From positions 124,001-188,000 of the forward strand of contig NZ_JAIVMG010000007.1 of assembly GCF_020177335.1 (NCBI RefSeq): a DNA stretch of 64,000 bases. The letters run 5' to 3'. The translations under genes and the position numbers were made by a program. Positions 40,274 to 51,265 of the stretch are shown one piece after another (the stretch's first letter is position 1; each line of letters starts with the position of its first letter). The notes below the pieces were generated by a model that saw only the letters and a program-made list of their open reading frames with translations, did no database searches and was not told where the DNA came from. The DNA is from Stappia indica. Lineage in GTDB: Bacteria; Pseudomonadota; Alphaproteobacteria; Rhizobiales; Stappiaceae.

Positions 40274-41230
40274 TCAGGACGGCGACTGCCCCACGGCGGC
40301 GGCCATTGCCTTCGCCGGCGCCTTGATCGCACTGGTCTCACGCTCGAACGGCGCTTCGACAATCTCGAAGGCACCCGCGCCGGCGCGCTCGAACAGCTCG
40401 ACCAGAATGGCATGATTCATCCTGTGCCCGCCCTTGTAGGAGCGGTATTCGCCCAGGATCGGCAGGCCGGCCAGCGCCAGATCGCCCACCGCATCGAGCA
40501 TCTTGTGGCGCACGAACTCATCCGGCCAGCGCGTGCCTTCCGGATTGAGGATCCGGTCGTCCGAGATTGCCACGGAGTTATCCAGCGAGGATCCCAGGGC
40601 AAAGCCCATCGACCACAGCTTCTCCACATCCTGCACCGAGCCGAAGGTGCGCGCCCGGGCAAGTTCGCGGCGGAACCGATCCGGGGTCAGGTCCAGGACA
40701 AGGTTCTGCCGACCGATCACCGGCGTGTCGAAATCGATGGTCACGTCGAAGCGGCAGCCGTCATAGGGGCGCAGTTCACACCAGGCGCTGCCCTGATCGA
40801 CCCGGACCGTCGACTTCACCCGCACATACCGGCGCGGCACGGCAAGCTGACGCAGGCCGACCTGATCGATGGCATCGACGAACTCTGCCGCGCTGCCATC
40901 CATGATCGGCATTTCCGGACCGTCCATCTCGACGATGGCATTGTCGACACCGAGACCGCGCAGCGCCGCCATCAGATGCTCGACGGTCGACACGCCGCCC
41001 GCCTTGGGATCGCCCAGCACGGTGCACAGCGCCGTTGCCGACACCGCCCGCCAATGGGCCGGCAGTTCCACCTCCGCGCGGCTCTCAGGATCCTGACCGA
41101 CGAAGACGATCCCGGAACCGGCATCCGCCGGGTGCAGGGTGACCATTGCCGGGTCGCCCGAATGCACGCCAATACCCTTGAGCGGAACGGATCCGGCGAG
41201 TGTTGTCTGCCGATCGGAATACTTTTTCAT
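40274..41230 (-). CDS. lpxC: UDP-3-O-acyl-N-acetylglucosamine deacetylase
   Basis: The protein (318 aa) performs the committed step of lipid A synthesis, a zinc-dependent deacetylation. Zinc and catalytic residues are visible in STVEHLMAALRGLGVDNA (His), EFVRHKMLDAVGDLALAG (His and Asp) and GHRMNHAIL (His), with MPIMDGSAAEF in between. The start MKKYSDRQTTLAGSVPLKG at 41230 fits the family. It follows ftsZ after a terminator-like hairpin, so it may have its own promoter in the 294-bp gap. Confidence 0.96.
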   Translation of the reverse strand: MKKYSDRQTTLAGSVPLKGIGVHSGDPAMVTLHPADAGSGIVFVGQDPESRAEVELPAHWRAVSATALCTVLGDPKAGGVSTVEHLMAALRGLGVDNAIVEMDGPEMPIMDGSAAEFVDAIDQVGLRQLAVPRRYVRVKSTVRVDQGSAWCELRPYDGCRFDVTIDFDTPVIGRQNLVLDLTPDRFRRELARARTFGSVQDVEKLWSMGFALGSSLDNSVAISDDRILNPEGTRWPDEFVRHKMLDAVGDLALAGLPILGEYRSYKGGHRMNHAILVELFERAGAGAFEIVEAPFERETSAIKAPAKAMAAAVGQSPS

Positions 41231-41391
41231 TACGAACCTGACCTGTATGCGAAATCCGGAAAGCGGCACGGGGAGGACGCCACAACACCCGGTATCTGCC
41301 AAGGCCGCGCGTGTTTCGAAAGAATCACCACCAAGCCTTGACTGCAGCGCAAACATACAGGTTGAGGGGGAGGGTTCAGAAATAAAGCTTT

Positions 41392-41406
41392 GTTACGGTA
41401 TGTAAC
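41392..41406. promoter_or_regulatory. Inverted repeat in the ftsZ-lpxC gap
   Basis: GTTAC-N5-GTAAC lies in the AT-richest part of the gap upstream of lpxC. It is a candidate operator; no regulator can be named. The rest of 41231-41524 has no gene. Confidence 0.35.
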
Positions 41407-41464
41407 GGAAAGGCTGACGATAAGGCTTTGAAAAATATCGAATTACGCTCACCCCCCCCGAGGG

Positions 41465-41493
41465 AGGCGACCCGGTGAGGGGCCGGGTCGCCT
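41465..41493 (-). terminator. Hairpin after ftsZ
   Basis: A perfect 11-bp stem (aggcgacccgg and complement) with a 7-nt loop lies 32 bp past the ftsZ stop. No T-run is present, so it may be a 3' stabiliser or partial terminator that ends the dcw operon. Confidence 0.55.
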
Positions 41494-41524
41494 TGGGAAG
41501 CGGGAGCGAGGCCCGTACCGGCGC

Positions 41525-43306
41525 CTAGTTGGCCTGGCGCCGGAGGAACGCCGGAATCTCCAGCTGCTCGTCCTCGGAGACGGGACGCTGCGCCGGAGCG
41601 CTGCGGCCGGTCAGGTCGAGCTGGCCGGCAGCGCCTGCCTGCTGCGGGTGCGCCTGCCGGGGTTGGACCGGACGGGGCGCCGCCGGGCGGGCCGGAGCTG
41701 CCGCCTGCTGCGAGGCCTGAGCCGGAGCCTGAACCGGACGCGGCGCGGGCTGCGGCGGGACCGGGCGCGGGGCCGGAGCGGCTTCCGCGGCTGCGGCGTG
41801 ATGATGGCCCTCGTCCTCGTCCTCACGGCGGGTCAGCCCGCTGGCAAGACGACGCAGAAGGCTCATCGGCCGACGATCGTCGCCATGATCCTCTTCCACA
41901 TGGGGACGGGCCTGGGCCCGCATTTCGCGCTGTGCGACCGGGGGAAAGTCCTCGATCGTCGGCATCCGCGTCGGCTGGCTGGTCTGCTCCGCCACCGGCG
42001 GAATGTAGGGTTCCACCGCCGGGGTCTCGGCAATGGTCGCGGCGGGACGATCAGTGTCCAGATCCTCCAGCCGATCCGCCGGCATCATGTCCGGCGACGG
42101 CGAAAAAGGGGCGATCTCGACCTCCGGGTCGGTCGAGGCCTGGACCGGCTCGGCGATCTCCAGCTCACGCTCGATCCGCTCCGCCTTGGCGGCGGCGACC
42201 GGACGCGGTGCCGGCGCGGGCGCCGGACGGGCCGGAGCCGCAGCGCGAACCGGACGGCTCTCCGGCTCGGAGATGGTCTTCAGCCGCTCGGTCAGTTCCG
42301 CCATGCGCATCTCGGCGGGAGAGGCCTCCTCGCCCTGGAGTTCCTTGTCGATGCCGGTCGCAACGACGGAAACCCGGATGATGCCGTCAAGGCTCTCATC
42401 GAAGGTCGCGCCCAGTATAATGTTGGCGTCGGAATCGATCTCCTCGCGGATACGGGTCGCCGCCTCGTCCAGCTCGAACAGGGTCAGGTCGTTGCCGCCG
42501 GTGATCGAGATCAGAAGGCCGCGCGCGCCCTTCATCGAGGTCTCGTCGAGCAACGGATTGGCGATTGCCGCTTCCGCCGCCTGCATGGCGCGCTTCTCGC
42601 CGGACGCTTCGCCCGTGCCCATCATCGCCTTGCCCATGCCGCGCATGATCGAGCGCACATCGGCGAAGTCGAGGTTGATCAAACCTTCCTTGACCATCAG
42701 GTCGGTGATGCAGGCAACACCGGAGTAGAGCACCTGGTCGGCCATCGCGAAGGCATCGGCGAAGGTGGTCTGCGCATTGGCGATGCGGAACAGGTTCTGG
42801 TTCGGAATGACGATCAGCGTATCGACCGCCTTCTGCAGCTCCAGAATACCGGATTCGGCGATACGCATGCGGCGCACGCCCTCGAACTGGAACGGCTTGG
42901 TGACCACACCGACCGTGAGAATGCCCATCTCGCGCGCGGCGCGGGCAATCACCGGCGCGGCACCGGTGCCGGTGCCGCCACCCATGCCGGCGGTGATGAA
43001 CACCATATGCGAGCCGGACAGGTGGTCGTTGATCTCGTCGATCACCTCTTCGGCGGCCGCCGCACCGACATCGGGCTGCGATCCGGCGCCGAGACCCTCG
43101 GTCACGGCGACGCCCATCTGCACCACCCGCTCGGCGTGGTTGCTGGCCAGCGCCTGGGCATCGGTGTTGGCAACGACGAAGTCGCAGCCCTGCAGGCCCG
43201 CCTGGATCATGTTGTTGACGGCATTGCCGCCGGCGCCACCGACGCCAAAGACCGTGATCCTTGGCTTCAGTTCCTGAAGATCAGGCATTTTCAGATTGAT
43301 GGTCAT
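41525..43306 (-). CDS. ftsZ: Cell division protein FtsZ (long-linker form)
   Basis: The protein (593 aa) is the tubulin-like GTPase that forms the division ring. The GTPase core (about 1-330) has [15 protein letters not shown] and the tubulin signature GGGTGTG, plus [11 protein letters not shown]-like [27 protein letters not shown] disordered Pro/Ala/Arg-rich linker of about 240 residues follows. The C-terminal conserved peptide is [11 protein letters not shown], which binds FtsA and other partners. The start at 43306 has gaggaaact upstream. Confidence 0.97.
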   Translation of the reverse strand: MTINLKMPDLQELKPRITVFGVGGAGGNAVNNMIQAGLQGCDFVVANTDAQALASNHAERVVQMGVAVTEGLGAGSQPDVGAAAAEEVIDEINDHLSGSHMVFITAGMGGGTGTGAAPVIARAAREMGILTVGVVTKPFQFEGVRRMRIAESGILELQKAVDTLIVIPNQNLFRIANAQTTFADAFAMADQVLYSGVACITDLMVKEGLINLDFADVRSIMRGMGKAMMGTGEASGEKRAMQAAEAAIANPLLDETSMKGARGLLISITGGNDLTLFELDEAATRIREEIDSDANIILGATFDESLDGIIRVSVVATGIDKELQGEEASPAEMRMAELTERLKTISEPESRPVRAAAPARPAPAPAPRPVAAAKAERIERELEIAEPVQASTDPEVEIAPFSPSPDMMPADRLEDLDTDRPAATIAETPAVEPYIPPVAEQTSQPTRMPTIEDFPPVAQREMRAQARPHVEEDHGDDRRPMSLLRRLASGLTRREDEDEGHHHAAAAEAAPAPRPVPPQPAPRPVQAPAQASQQAAAPARPAAPRPVQPRQAHPQQAGAAGQLDLTGRSAPAQRPVSEDEQLEIPAFLRRQAN

Positions 43307-43405
43307 AGTTTCCTCGCGACCCCTCGGGCACCGGTCCTGGATGCCCACTTCCCTCAATTCCCTCGTTCGCCGGATATCCGGCGGTCCCCGAGGCGGCTCC
43401 CCGCC

Positions 43406-44728
43406 TCAGAAGCTCTCTCTGAGCCAGTTCCCGACCCGCGCCAGTGTGCTGGAGCCAAGGCTCCAGCGACTGCGGATGGTTCCTGGTTCGAACTGCTCGA
43501 TCTGGGCCACCTGCGGATAGATCAGCAGGCCGACCGCAGCGGCGAAGGCCGGGCCTTTCGCCGCTTCCGGCAATCCGGCGACGCCGAGCGGCCGGCCGAG
43601 GCGCACATTGCGCCCCAGCACCCGCCGGGCGACATCGCCCAAACCGGTCAACTGACTGGCTCCGCCGGTCAGCACGATGCGCTTGCCCACCCGCCCGGCA
43701 AAGCCGGATGCGGTCAGGCGATCGCGCACCAATTCCAGAATTTCCTCGACCCGCGGCAGGATCACCCGGGTCAACATGGCCCGCGGCACCTGGTTCGGCA
43801 GGTCGCTCTCCGCGTCAACCGGAGGCACGGAGATGAAGTCCCGCTCGTCCGACTGGCTCGGCAGCGCCGACCCTTGCAAGGTCTTGATCCGCTCCGCATC
43901 CACCAGCCGGGTCGACAAGGCCCGGGCAATGTCCATGGTCACATGATGCCCGCCGACGGCAATGGCATCGAGATGCACCATCCGCCCCTCGACGAAGACC
44001 GAGATCGAGGTGGTCCCGCCGCCCATGTCGACACAGGCAACCCCCAGCTCCGCCTCATCCTCGACCAGGGTCGACAGACCGCTGGCGTAGGGCGTTGCCA
44101 CCATCGTTTCCACCGACAGATGGCCCCGGTTGATGCAAAGCTCCAGATTGCGCACCGGGGCGACCTCGGCGGTCACCACCTGCATGTCGACGCCAAGGCG
44201 CCGGCCAATCATGCCGCGCGGATCGCGCATGCCGCGATTGCCATCCAGCGTGTAACCGATCGGCAGGGCGTGCATGGACGCGCGCCCCTCGGCAACGTTG
44301 TGCGCGCTGCCGGCGGCCAGCACACGCTGGATATCCGCCTCGCTCACCGCGTCGCTGGCAACGCCAACGCTGGCGCTGATGATTTCGCTGTGCAGCCGGC
44401 CGCAGGTCACGTTGGTGATCAGGGATTCCACCGTCACCCCAGCCATGCGCTCGGCCGCGTCGACCGACAGCCGGATCGCCTGTTCCGCCGCGTCCATGTC
44501 GACGACAACGCCGGACTTCAGGCCGCGCGAGCGCTGGTAACCATAGCCCAGAACCTCGATCGAATGGGTCCGCCCGGGCAGCACCGCGCCCTCGGTACAG
44601 GGCGTCAGCTTGGCGATCAGGCAGCAGACCTTGGTCGAGCCGATATCGAGCACCGACACCACCACGGCGCGGCGGCTCGGCAGCGGCCGCATGCGCGGCA
44701 GGTAGATCGGCGTTGCGCGATTGGTCAT
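43406..44728 (-). CDS. ftsA: Cell division protein FtsA
   Basis: The protein (440 aa) is the actin-like membrane tether of FtsZ. Phosphate-binding DIGSTKVCCLIA is near residue 29, the SHS2 (1C) domain follows, and later actin-fold motifs are CVDMGGGTTSISVF and IVLTGGASQLTGLGDVA. The C-terminal end (WLRESF) is part of an amphipathic membrane-targeting helix. Its start overlaps the ftsQ stop (ATGA). Confidence 0.96.
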   Translation of the reverse strand: MTNRATPIYLPRMRPLPSRRAVVVSVLDIGSTKVCCLIAKLTPCTEGAVLPGRTHSIEVLGYGYQRSRGLKSGVVVDMDAAEQAIRLSVDAAERMAGVTVESLITNVTCGRLHSEIISASVGVASDAVSEADIQRVLAAGSAHNVAEGRASMHALPIGYTLDGNRGMRDPRGMIGRRLGVDMQVVTAEVAPVRNLELCINRGHLSVETMVATPYASGLSTLVEDEAELGVACVDMGGGTTSISVFVEGRMVHLDAIAVGGHHVTMDIARALSTRLVDAERIKTLQGSALPSQSDERDFISVPPVDAESDLPNQVPRAMLTRVILPRVEEILELVRDRLTASGFAGRVGKRIVLTGGASQLTGLGDVARRVLGRNVRLGRPLGVAGLPEAAKGPAFAAAVGLLIYPQVAQIEQFEPGTIRSRWSLGSSTLARVGNWLRESF

Positions 44729-45657
44729 GTGCGTGCCCCCGAACTACGCCGGCCGGCGCGGCCGGCCTTGGCGTTGCGCCGCATCGCCGCCTCGTCGGTC
44801 AGGCGCACCACCACCCGGTCGGGCAGGCGCACATCGACCGCCGTGATGTCCCGCGACAGCAATCCGGTCTCCGCATCCATCTGGGCCACATCGGCCAGCG
44901 CCCGCGCCACGCCGTCTTCGGGCAGACGCACGGTCACCCCGTTTTCCAGCAGCAGGTCCCAGCGTCGGCTGGACACCAGCCGAGCGGCCCGCACACGCGG
45001 CCTGAGCTGCGGCACCGCCGCCAGGTCATCGATGATCTCCACACCGCGCTTTTGCGCGCCATGACCGATCAGCATCAGGAGGTTCGCGTAGCGCCCGTCC
45101 ACCTCGTCGCTGATCACCTGGCCGGTGGCGTCGATCACCGACAGACGGTCGCCGCGCTGCCACAGGGCATAGGCCTCGCGCTCGGCGATGCTGACCTGCA
45201 GCGTGCCCGGATAGAGCTTCTGCACCGAAACGGTCTCGATCCACGGAATACGCGCCAGGCGCTCACGCGCCGCGCTTGCGTCGAACAGGGCCAGCGAGGA
45301 GCCGCGCTGGATTTCCAGGGCTTCCAGAATTTCAAACTCGGTGGTTTCGCGCTGACCGGAAAGCTTGACCGCCGCGATCTCGAAACCCGCTGCCGAGGTC
45401 AGTGATTCGCTGACCATCCGGCCATGACCGCCGAGGACCAGCGCATAGCCAAGGGTCGCGGAGAGAAACAGCAAGGCTCCAGCCGTGCCGCTCCAGCGCG
45501 GCAGCATCTCAAGCGCGCCCATGGCACGCCAGAGCGGACGCCGATGCAAACGAGCGACGCCGCGACCGCGCGGCGCAAGCGCCACCTCGATCGGCAGGAC
45601 GACGTCCTCATCTCGTTTTGCCTTTACCGTCCGCAACTTGCGTTCTCCACCATCCAA
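44725..45657 (-). CDS. ftsQ: Cell division protein FtsQ
   Basis: The protein (310 aa) has a basic cytosolic N-terminus, one membrane helix (about 55-76, [21 protein letters not shown]), a POTRA domain ([25 protein letters not shown]) and the beta domain ([31 protein letters not shown]). It links the FtsZ ring to late periplasmic divisome proteins. Its start lies 34 nt inside the ddl 3' end, so the genes overlap. Confidence 0.93.
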   Translation of the reverse strand: MDGGERKLRTVKAKRDEDVVLPIEVALAPRGRGVARLHRRPLWRAMGALEMLPRWSGTAGALLFLSATLGYALVLGGHGRMVSESLTSAAGFEIAAVKLSGQRETTEFEILEALEIQRGSSLALFDASAARERLARIPWIETVSVQKLYPGTLQVSIAEREAYALWQRGDRLSVIDATGQVISDEVDGRYANLLMLIGHGAQKRGVEIIDDLAAVPQLRPRVRAARLVSSRRWDLLLENGVTVRLPEDGVARALADVAQMDAETGLLSRDITAVDVRLPDRVVVRLTDEAAMRRNAKAGRAGRRSSGART

Positions 45658-46553
45658 CTGGTCAATTCTTCGAACGAATGCCCCGCATGGGCCGCGATTT
45701 CCGGCACCAGGGAGGTCGGCGTCATGCCGGGCTGGGTGTTCACTTCCAGGCAGATCAGCTCGCCGCCACCCGACGGCTGCTCATCGAAGCGGAAGTCCGC
45801 CCGCGAAACGCCCTGGCACCCGAGAGCCTGATGCGCCCTGAGACTAAGTTTCTGTACTTCTTGGTAAACAAATGGTGAAATTTTCGCAGGAAGCGTGTGT
45901 TGTGAACCGCCGGGCTTGTATTTTGCATCGAAATCGTAAAATCCGTGGCCGAGCGGCATCACTTCGGTAACCCCAAGGGCAACGTTCCCCATCACCGCAC
46001 AGGTCAGCTCCCGGCCGGGGATGTACCGCTCCACCATCACCATATCGCCATAGGGCCAGTCGTCCCGGTAAAGCTCCTGAGGCGGATGCTCGGCGTTCTC
46101 CTTGACGATCAGAACGCCGAAGGAGGAGCCCTCGCGCACCGGCTTGGCCACATAGGGCGGCGGCAGCGCATGCGCCTTGGCCGCTTCGAGGCGGTGCAGC
46201 ACCTTGTGCTCGGCGACCGGAATGCCCGCCGCCTTCATCACCGCCTTGGCCTTCTGCTTGTCCATGGCCAGCGCGGAAGCAGCAACGCCGGAATGGGTGT
46301 AGGGAATCCCCAGGATCTCCAGAAGACCCTGAATGCAGCCATCCTCGCCGAAGGGGCCATGCAGGGCGTTGAACACCACATCCGGCTTCAGCTTCTCCAG
46401 CACCGCGGAGATATCCCGCTGCACGTCGACCAGGGTGACCCGATAACCGGACCGCTCCAGCGCGGCGGCACAGTCCTTGCCGCTCGCCAGGCTGACCGGG
46501 CGCTCGGCGGACCAGCCGCCCATCAGGACCGCGACGTGTTTGCTGTCAGCCAT
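45624..46553 (-). CDS. ddl: D-alanine--D-alanine ligase
   Basis: The protein (309 aa) is an ATP-grasp enzyme that makes the D-Ala-D-Ala dipeptide joined by MurF. N-terminal [15 protein letters not shown] and [25 protein letters not shown] bind the first D-Ala. ATP-binding [16 protein letters not shown] and the C-terminal [20 protein letters not shown] complete the family pattern. Confidence 0.96.
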   Translation of the reverse strand: MADSKHVAVLMGGWSAERPVSLASGKDCAAALERSGYRVTLVDVQRDISAVLEKLKPDVVFNALHGPFGEDGCIQGLLEILGIPYTHSGVAASALAMDKQKAKAVMKAAGIPVAEHKVLHRLEAAKAHALPPPYVAKPVREGSSFGVLIVKENAEHPPQELYRDDWPYGDMVMVERYIPGRELTCAVMGNVALGVTEVMPLGHGFYDFDAKYKPGGSQHTLPAKISPFVYQEVQKLSLRAHQALGCQGVSRADFRFDEQPSGGGELICLEVNTQPGMTPTSLVPEIAAHAGHSFEELTSWMVENASCGR

Positions 46554-47532
46554 TGGATGCCTCTTCGGTTGCCTCGGTGCCCAGGAACGGCGCGATCACG
46601 CCTGCCGGCCCCGGCAGACCCAGCCGCTTGATTTCCCAGTCAAGGGAGATGCCGCTGTGCTTCAACACCCGCGCGCGCACGGTCTCGCCGAGCCGCTCCA
46701 GGTCGTCCGCCGTCGCGGTGCCGGTGTTGATCATGAAATTGCAATGCATGTCGGACATGCGCGCGCCGCCAATCTGCAGGCCCCGGCACCCGGCCGCGTC
46801 GACCAGCTTCCAGGCCGAATGCCCCGGCGGGTTCTTGAAGGTCGAGCCACCGGTCTTCTCGCGGATCGGCTGGGCCGCCTCACGATGCGCGGCCACCCCG
46901 GCCATCTCCTCGCGGATCTCCGCTTCCGCGCGGGGGCAGCCGCGAAACACGGCACCGGTGAAAATCAGGTCGCCGGGCTGCTGCGAATGGCGATAGCTGT
47001 AGCCCATCTCCTCCAGCGGAATGCGGATGATCTCGCCGTCCCGGGTCACCGCCTCCACCGAGACGACCACCTCCCGGGTCTCCGCCCCATGGGCGCCCGC
47101 GTTCATCCGCAAGGCACCGCCAATAGCCCCAGGAATGCCGGCATAAAAGGCAAAACCGCCAAGCCCGGCTTCCGCCGCCGCCTCGGCCAGCTTCTTGTCC
47201 GGCACCGCCGCGCCGGCATGAAGGCTCACCCCGTCCTCGCCGCGCGTGATGGTGCCGAAACCGCGCGCGCCAAGGCGGATGACAACGCCGGGAATGCCGC
47301 CATCGCGCACCAGAAGGTTCGAGCCCAGCCCGATCGGCAGCACCGGCACCTCGCGCGGCAACCGGCTGAGAAACAACGCCAGATCCTCCACATCCGCCGG
47401 CTGGAACAGGAGCTGCGCCGGTCCGCCGACGCGAAACCATGTCACCGCCGAAAGCGGTTGGTTCGCTGTCAGCCGGCCACGCAAGCCCCCCGTTTCCAGC
47501 CCCAGATCGTGGATGAGATCGGGAAAGCTCAT
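46546..47532 (-). CDS. murB: UDP-N-acetylenolpyruvoylglucosamine reductase
   Basis: The protein (328 aa) is a flavoenzyme that makes UDP-MurNAc. FAD-binding segments are [17 protein letters not shown] and LGLGSNLLV-like [16 protein letters not shown]. The type I catalytic serine lies in [23 protein letters not shown], and the substrate-proton glutamate is near the C-terminus. Start ATG 47532 overlaps the murC stop (ATGA). Confidence 0.96.
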   Translation of the reverse strand: MSFPDLIHDLGLETGGLRGRLTANQPLSAVTWFRVGGPAQLLFQPADVEDLALFLSRLPREVPVLPIGLGSNLLVRDGGIPGVVIRLGARGFGTITRGEDGVSLHAGAAVPDKKLAEAAAEAGLGGFAFYAGIPGAIGGALRMNAGAHGAETREVVVSVEAVTRDGEIIRIPLEEMGYSYRHSQQPGDLIFTGAVFRGCPRAEAEIREEMAGVAAHREAAQPIREKTGGSTFKNPPGHSAWKLVDAAGCRGLQIGGARMSDMHCNFMINTGTATADDLERLGETVRARVLKHSGISLDWEIKRLGLPGPAGVIAPFLGTEATEEASNG

Positions 47533-48947
47533 GCCTCCCCTCCGCCGGTTGCCGCCGCCAGATTGGCTGGCAAGGCATTGGCCCACTGGCTGATGCTGCC
47601 CGCGCCAAGGCAGACAACGTAATCCCCCGCGGCCGCGATTTCCGCGACCCGCGTTGCCAGCTCGCCCTCGCCCTCGATGGTGTGGACGCCGCGATGACCG
47701 CTGGAGCGGATTCCATTGGCCAGCGCCTGATGATCGATGCCATCGACCGGCGCCTCTCCGGCGGCGAACACCGGTGCGCAGATCACGTGATCGGCATCGT
47801 TGAAACAGGTGGAGAACTCATCGAACAGGCTGGCAAGACGCGAATAGCGATGCGGCTGCACCACGGCGATGACCTTGCCCGGCGCCGCCCCGCGCGCCGC
47901 CGCCAGCACCGCGCGGATTTCCACCGGGTGATGGGCATAGTCGTCGAACACGTCGATACCGCCGGACTGGCCGGTATGGGTGAAGCGGCGCTTGACCCCG
48001 CGAAAGCTCGCCAGCCCCTGCCGGATCTCAGCCGCATCAAGCCCCAGCTTCCAGGCAACCGCCACCGCCGCCACCGCGTTCGAGACGTTGTGCAGGCCCG
48101 GCATCGGCAAGGACAGGCTCTCGATGGTCTCGCTGGTGCCACCCAGACGGTCGCGCATCTCGATGGAGAAGATCGAGTTTCCGCCGCTGGTCTGCAGGTC
48201 GTAGAAGCGCACATCCGCCTGCCGGTTCTGGCCATAGGTGACCACCTGCCGGTCCTCGATCCGCCCGACCATCGCCTGCACCTCCGGATGATCGAGGCAC
48301 ATCACCGCAAAGCCGTAGAACGGCACGTTCTCGACAAACTGCAGGAACGCCGAGCGCACGCCGTCGAAGTCGCCGTAGTGGTCGAGGTGTTCCGGGTCGA
48401 TGTTGGTGACCACGGCGATATCGGCTGGCAGCTTGACGAAGGTGCCGTCGGATTCATCGGCCTCAACCACCATCCAGTCGCCCTGCCCCATGCGCGCATT
48501 GGTGCCATAGGCGTTGATGATGCCGCCGTTGATCACCGTCGGGTCCAGCCCGCCGGCATCCAGCAGCGCGGCGATGATCGAGGTGGTCGTGGTTTTGCCA
48601 TGGGTGCCGCCAACAGCAATCGCCTGCTTGAAGCGCATCAGCTCGGCCAGCATCTCGGCCCGGCGCACCACCGGCAGCAGCTTCTCACGCGCGGCGATCA
48701 GCTCCGGATTATCCCGCTTGATCGCCGAGGAGACCACCACCACCCGGGCGTCGGCGAGATTTTCGGCGCTGTGACCGACCATCACCGGAATGCCCTTGTC
48801 GCGCAGCCGTTTGACATTCGCGCTTTCGCTCACGTCAGAGCCCTGCACGGTGTAGCCGAGCATATGCAGAACCTCGGCAATGCCGCTCATGCCGATGCCG
48901 CCAATGCCGACGAAATGCACCGGCCCGATATCCTGGGGCATCTTCAT
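47529..48947 (-). CDS. murC: UDP-N-acetylmuramate--L-alanine ligase
   Basis: The protein (472 aa) adds the first amino acid of the stem peptide. [18 protein letters not shown] binds the UDP substrate, the ATP loop is [11 protein letters not shown], and DEYAHHP-like [12 protein letters not shown] is the MurC signature. Its stop and start overlap murB and murG by four bases, giving tight coupling. Confidence 0.96.
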   Translation of the reverse strand: MKMPQDIGPVHFVGIGGIGMSGIAEVLHMLGYTVQGSDVSESANVKRLRDKGIPVMVGHSAENLADARVVVVSSAIKRDNPELIAAREKLLPVVRRAEMLAELMRFKQAIAVGGTHGKTTTTSIIAALLDAGGLDPTVINGGIINAYGTNARMGQGDWMVVEADESDGTFVKLPADIAVVTNIDPEHLDHYGDFDGVRSAFLQFVENVPFYGFAVMCLDHPEVQAMVGRIEDRQVVTYGQNRQADVRFYDLQTSGGNSIFSIEMRDRLGGTSETIESLSLPMPGLHNVSNAVAAVAVAWKLGLDAAEIRQGLASFRGVKRRFTHTGQSGGIDVFDDYAHHPVEIRAVLAAARGAAPGKVIAVVQPHRYSRLASLFDEFSTCFNDADHVICAPVFAAGEAPVDGIDHQALANGIRSSGHRGVHTIEGEGELATRVAEIAAAGDYVVCLGAGSISQWANALPANLAAATGGGEA

Positions 48948-50104
48948 GATGCGTCTCCATTGCTCTCACCGTTCCGGGAACGGCCTTGGGAAAAATCGGC
49001 GACGCGCCCGCCGCCAGCGATGTGTTCCACCAGATCGGCGAGCCGCAGCACCGCATCCGGCCGTCCGGCCGAGCGTGCGGCCGCCGCAGCAGTCGCAAGC
49101 CGGTCCGGCGCCCCCATCAGCTCCGTGAGCAGCGCCGCCAGGCGCCCCGGCTGAAGCTCGCTCTGGGCAACCGGCCAGGCACCGCCAGCCTCGGCCAGCA
49201 CCTCCGCATTGCGCCCTTGATCATTGTCGAGCGCATGCGGCAGCGGCACCAGCACCGCCGGGCGGCCAATGGCCGCCAGTTCGCTGACGCTCGAAGCGCC
49301 CGAGCGGCAGACCACCAGATGCGCCGCCGCGATCCGGTCGGCCATGTCGGAAAAGAACGGCGCCAACTCGCAGCGCACCTCCAGCCTGTCATAGGCCACG
49401 CGCACCTGCTCAAGGTCCTCCGGGCGGCACTGCTGCACCACCTTCATCCGGGCGCGGATGTCCGGCTCCATCAGCGCCAGCGCCGGCGGCACGGCATCGG
49501 AGAAGAAGCGGGCCCCTTGCGAGCCGCCGAACACCAGCAAGCGAAACGGTCCATCGGCCTCTGGCCGGTCGTAATCCACCTTCGCGGCGGCGATCACCGC
49601 CTCGCGTACCGGGTTGCCGGTCTGCACCAGCTTGCCCTCATGGCCGCTCGCGCCGTCGCCGGTCAGCGGAAAGCTGGTGGCGATCGCATCGACCCGGGAC
49701 GCCAGCATCCGGTTGGCCCGGCCCATCACCGCGTTGGCCTCATGCAGAATGCTTGGCACCTCCGACAGGAAGGCGGCAAACATCGGCGGGAAGGTAGGGT
49801 ATCCGCCAAAGCCGACAACCACATCCGGACGGGTGGTCTTGAGAATGCCGCGCGCCTGCCAGGTGCCGCGCAGCAGACGCCAGCCGGTGCGCGCCAGAGC
49901 GAAGGGAGAACGCCCCTTCACGGTGGCCGAGGCGATCAGATGCACCTTGCGTGCGGGAAAGGCGTCACCGAGGGCGCCGACCCGCTCGTCGGTCGCCAGA
50001 TCGACCACATGCCCGCGCCGGACCAGTTCATCGGCCAGCGCCTGGGCGGGAAACAGGTGACCGCCGGTTCCCCCGGCGGTGAGAAGAATGCTGCGTGAGG
50101 TCAT
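48944..50104 (-). CDS. murG: Undecaprenyl-diphospho-muramoylpentapeptide GlcNAc-transferase
   Basis: The protein (386 aa) converts lipid I to lipid II at the inner face of the membrane. The N-domain glycine loop is [16 protein letters not shown]. The C-domain has [16 protein letters not shown] and [33 protein letters not shown], which bind UDP-GlcNAc. It overlaps murC by four bases. Confidence 0.96.
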   Translation of the reverse strand: MTSRSILLTAGGTGGHLFPAQALADELVRRGHVVDLATDERVGALGDAFPARKVHLIASATVKGRSPFALARTGWRLLRGTWQARGILKTTRPDVVVGFGGYPTFPPMFAAFLSEVPSILHEANAVMGRANRMLASRVDAIATSFPLTGDGASGHEGKLVQTGNPVREAVIAAAKVDYDRPEADGPFRLLVFGGSQGARFFSDAVPPALALMEPDIRARMKVVQQCRPEDLEQVRVAYDRLEVRCELAPFFSDMADRIAAAHLVVCRSGASSVSELAAIGRPAVLVPLPHALDNDQGRNAEVLAEAGGAWPVAQSELQPGRLAALLTELMGAPDRLATAAAAARSAGRPDAVLRLADLVEHIAGGGRVADFSQGRSRNGESNGDAS

Positions 50105-50106
50105 GA

Positions 50107-51264
50107 TCAGACAAGGCTCGCTGGCGACAGCCGGGTGACGACAACGCTGTCGGTTCCGGCGGCCTGGGGCCGGCGCCGGGTGAGGGCAAGGACGAAGCCC
50201 ATCGACAAGGCGGTCGCAAGCAGGGAGGAGCCGCCATAGGAAATGAACGGCAGGGTCATGCCCTTGGCCGGCATGAGATTGAGATTGACCGCCATGTTGA
50301 TGCAGGACTGGATGCCGAACAGCACCATCAGCCCGGCGGTCGCCAGGCGGCCGAAGGCATCGCTGTCACGCGCTGCATGGCCGAGACCGCGCAGCACGAC
50401 GAAGGTGAACACCAGCACCAGGATCAGGCAGACGACGATGCCGAACTCCTCCGCCGCCACGGCGAAGATGAAGTCCGTATGGCTTTCCGGCAGGATCCGC
50501 TTGATCGTGCCCTCGCCCGGCCCGCGCCCGAACCAGCTCCCGGAGATGAATGCCTCCAGCGCCCGGTCGACGTTGAACGTATCGCCCGAGCTGGGGTCAA
50601 GAAACCGGTCCACGCGGCTTTGCACATGCGGCAGGAACGCATAGGCGGCGACAAGCCCGCCGAAGCCGAGCGCACCGATCGGCACGATGGCGATCCACGG
50701 CAATCCATTCAGAAAGAACAGCGCCGCGAACACCAGCATCAGGAGCATGGTCTGGCCGAAGTCGGGCTGCGCCACCAGCAGCGCCGCCGACATCATGAAC
50801 AGCAGGATCGAGAACAGCGAGCCCGGAACCTCGCTCCGCCGACCGGACTCCGACATCAGAAATGCCACCAGCACGATCAGCGACGGCTTGAGGAATTCCG
50901 AAGGCTGCACCGAAAAGCCGAGAATGTTGATCCAGCGGCGGGCGCCCTTGGCGTCCAGACCGACGAACAGGGTCACCACCATCAGCACCAGCGACACGGC
51001 AAAGACCACCAGCGCCGTCCGCCGCACCATGCGCGGGCTGAGAGCCGAGACCGCCAGCATCAACCCCAGCGCCGGCAACAGGAACAGCGCCTGACGCTTG
51101 ATGAAATGGTAGCTGTCGATGCCCAGCCGTTCGGCCACGGCCGGGCTGGCGGCGAAGGACAGGACAATGCCGCCGACCATCAAGAGGACGAACCCGGCAA
51201 ACAGATACCGGTCCACCGTCCAGAGCCATTCGGCGAAGGGGCTGCGATCCGCGCGGCTGACCAT
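50107..51264 (-). CDS. ftsW: SEDS-family peptidoglycan polymerase FtsW
   Basis: The protein (385 aa) has about ten membrane helices of the SEDS family. Motifs include RRWINILGFSVQPSEFLKPSLIV, ALLVAQPDFGQTMLLMLV, ESHTDFIFAVAAEEFG and the late LPFISYGGSSLLATA. With FtsI it polymerises septal peptidoglycan. It lies between murG and murD with only 1-2 bp gaps. Confidence 0.96.
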   Translation of the reverse strand: MVSRADRSPFAEWLWTVDRYLFAGFVLLMVGGIVLSFAASPAVAERLGIDSYHFIKRQALFLLPALGLMLAVSALSPRMVRRTALVVFAVSLVLMVVTLFVGLDAKGARRWINILGFSVQPSEFLKPSLIVLVAFLMSESGRRSEVPGSLFSILLFMMSAALLVAQPDFGQTMLLMLVFAALFFLNGLPWIAIVPIGALGFGGLVAAYAFLPHVQSRVDRFLDPSSGDTFNVDRALEAFISGSWFGRGPGEGTIKRILPESHTDFIFAVAAEEFGIVVCLILVLVFTFVVLRGLGHAARDSDAFGRLATAGLMVLFGIQSCINMAVNLNLMPAKGMTLPFISYGGSSLLATALSMGFVLALTRRRPQAAGTDSVVVTRLSPASLV

Positions 51265-51265
51265 C

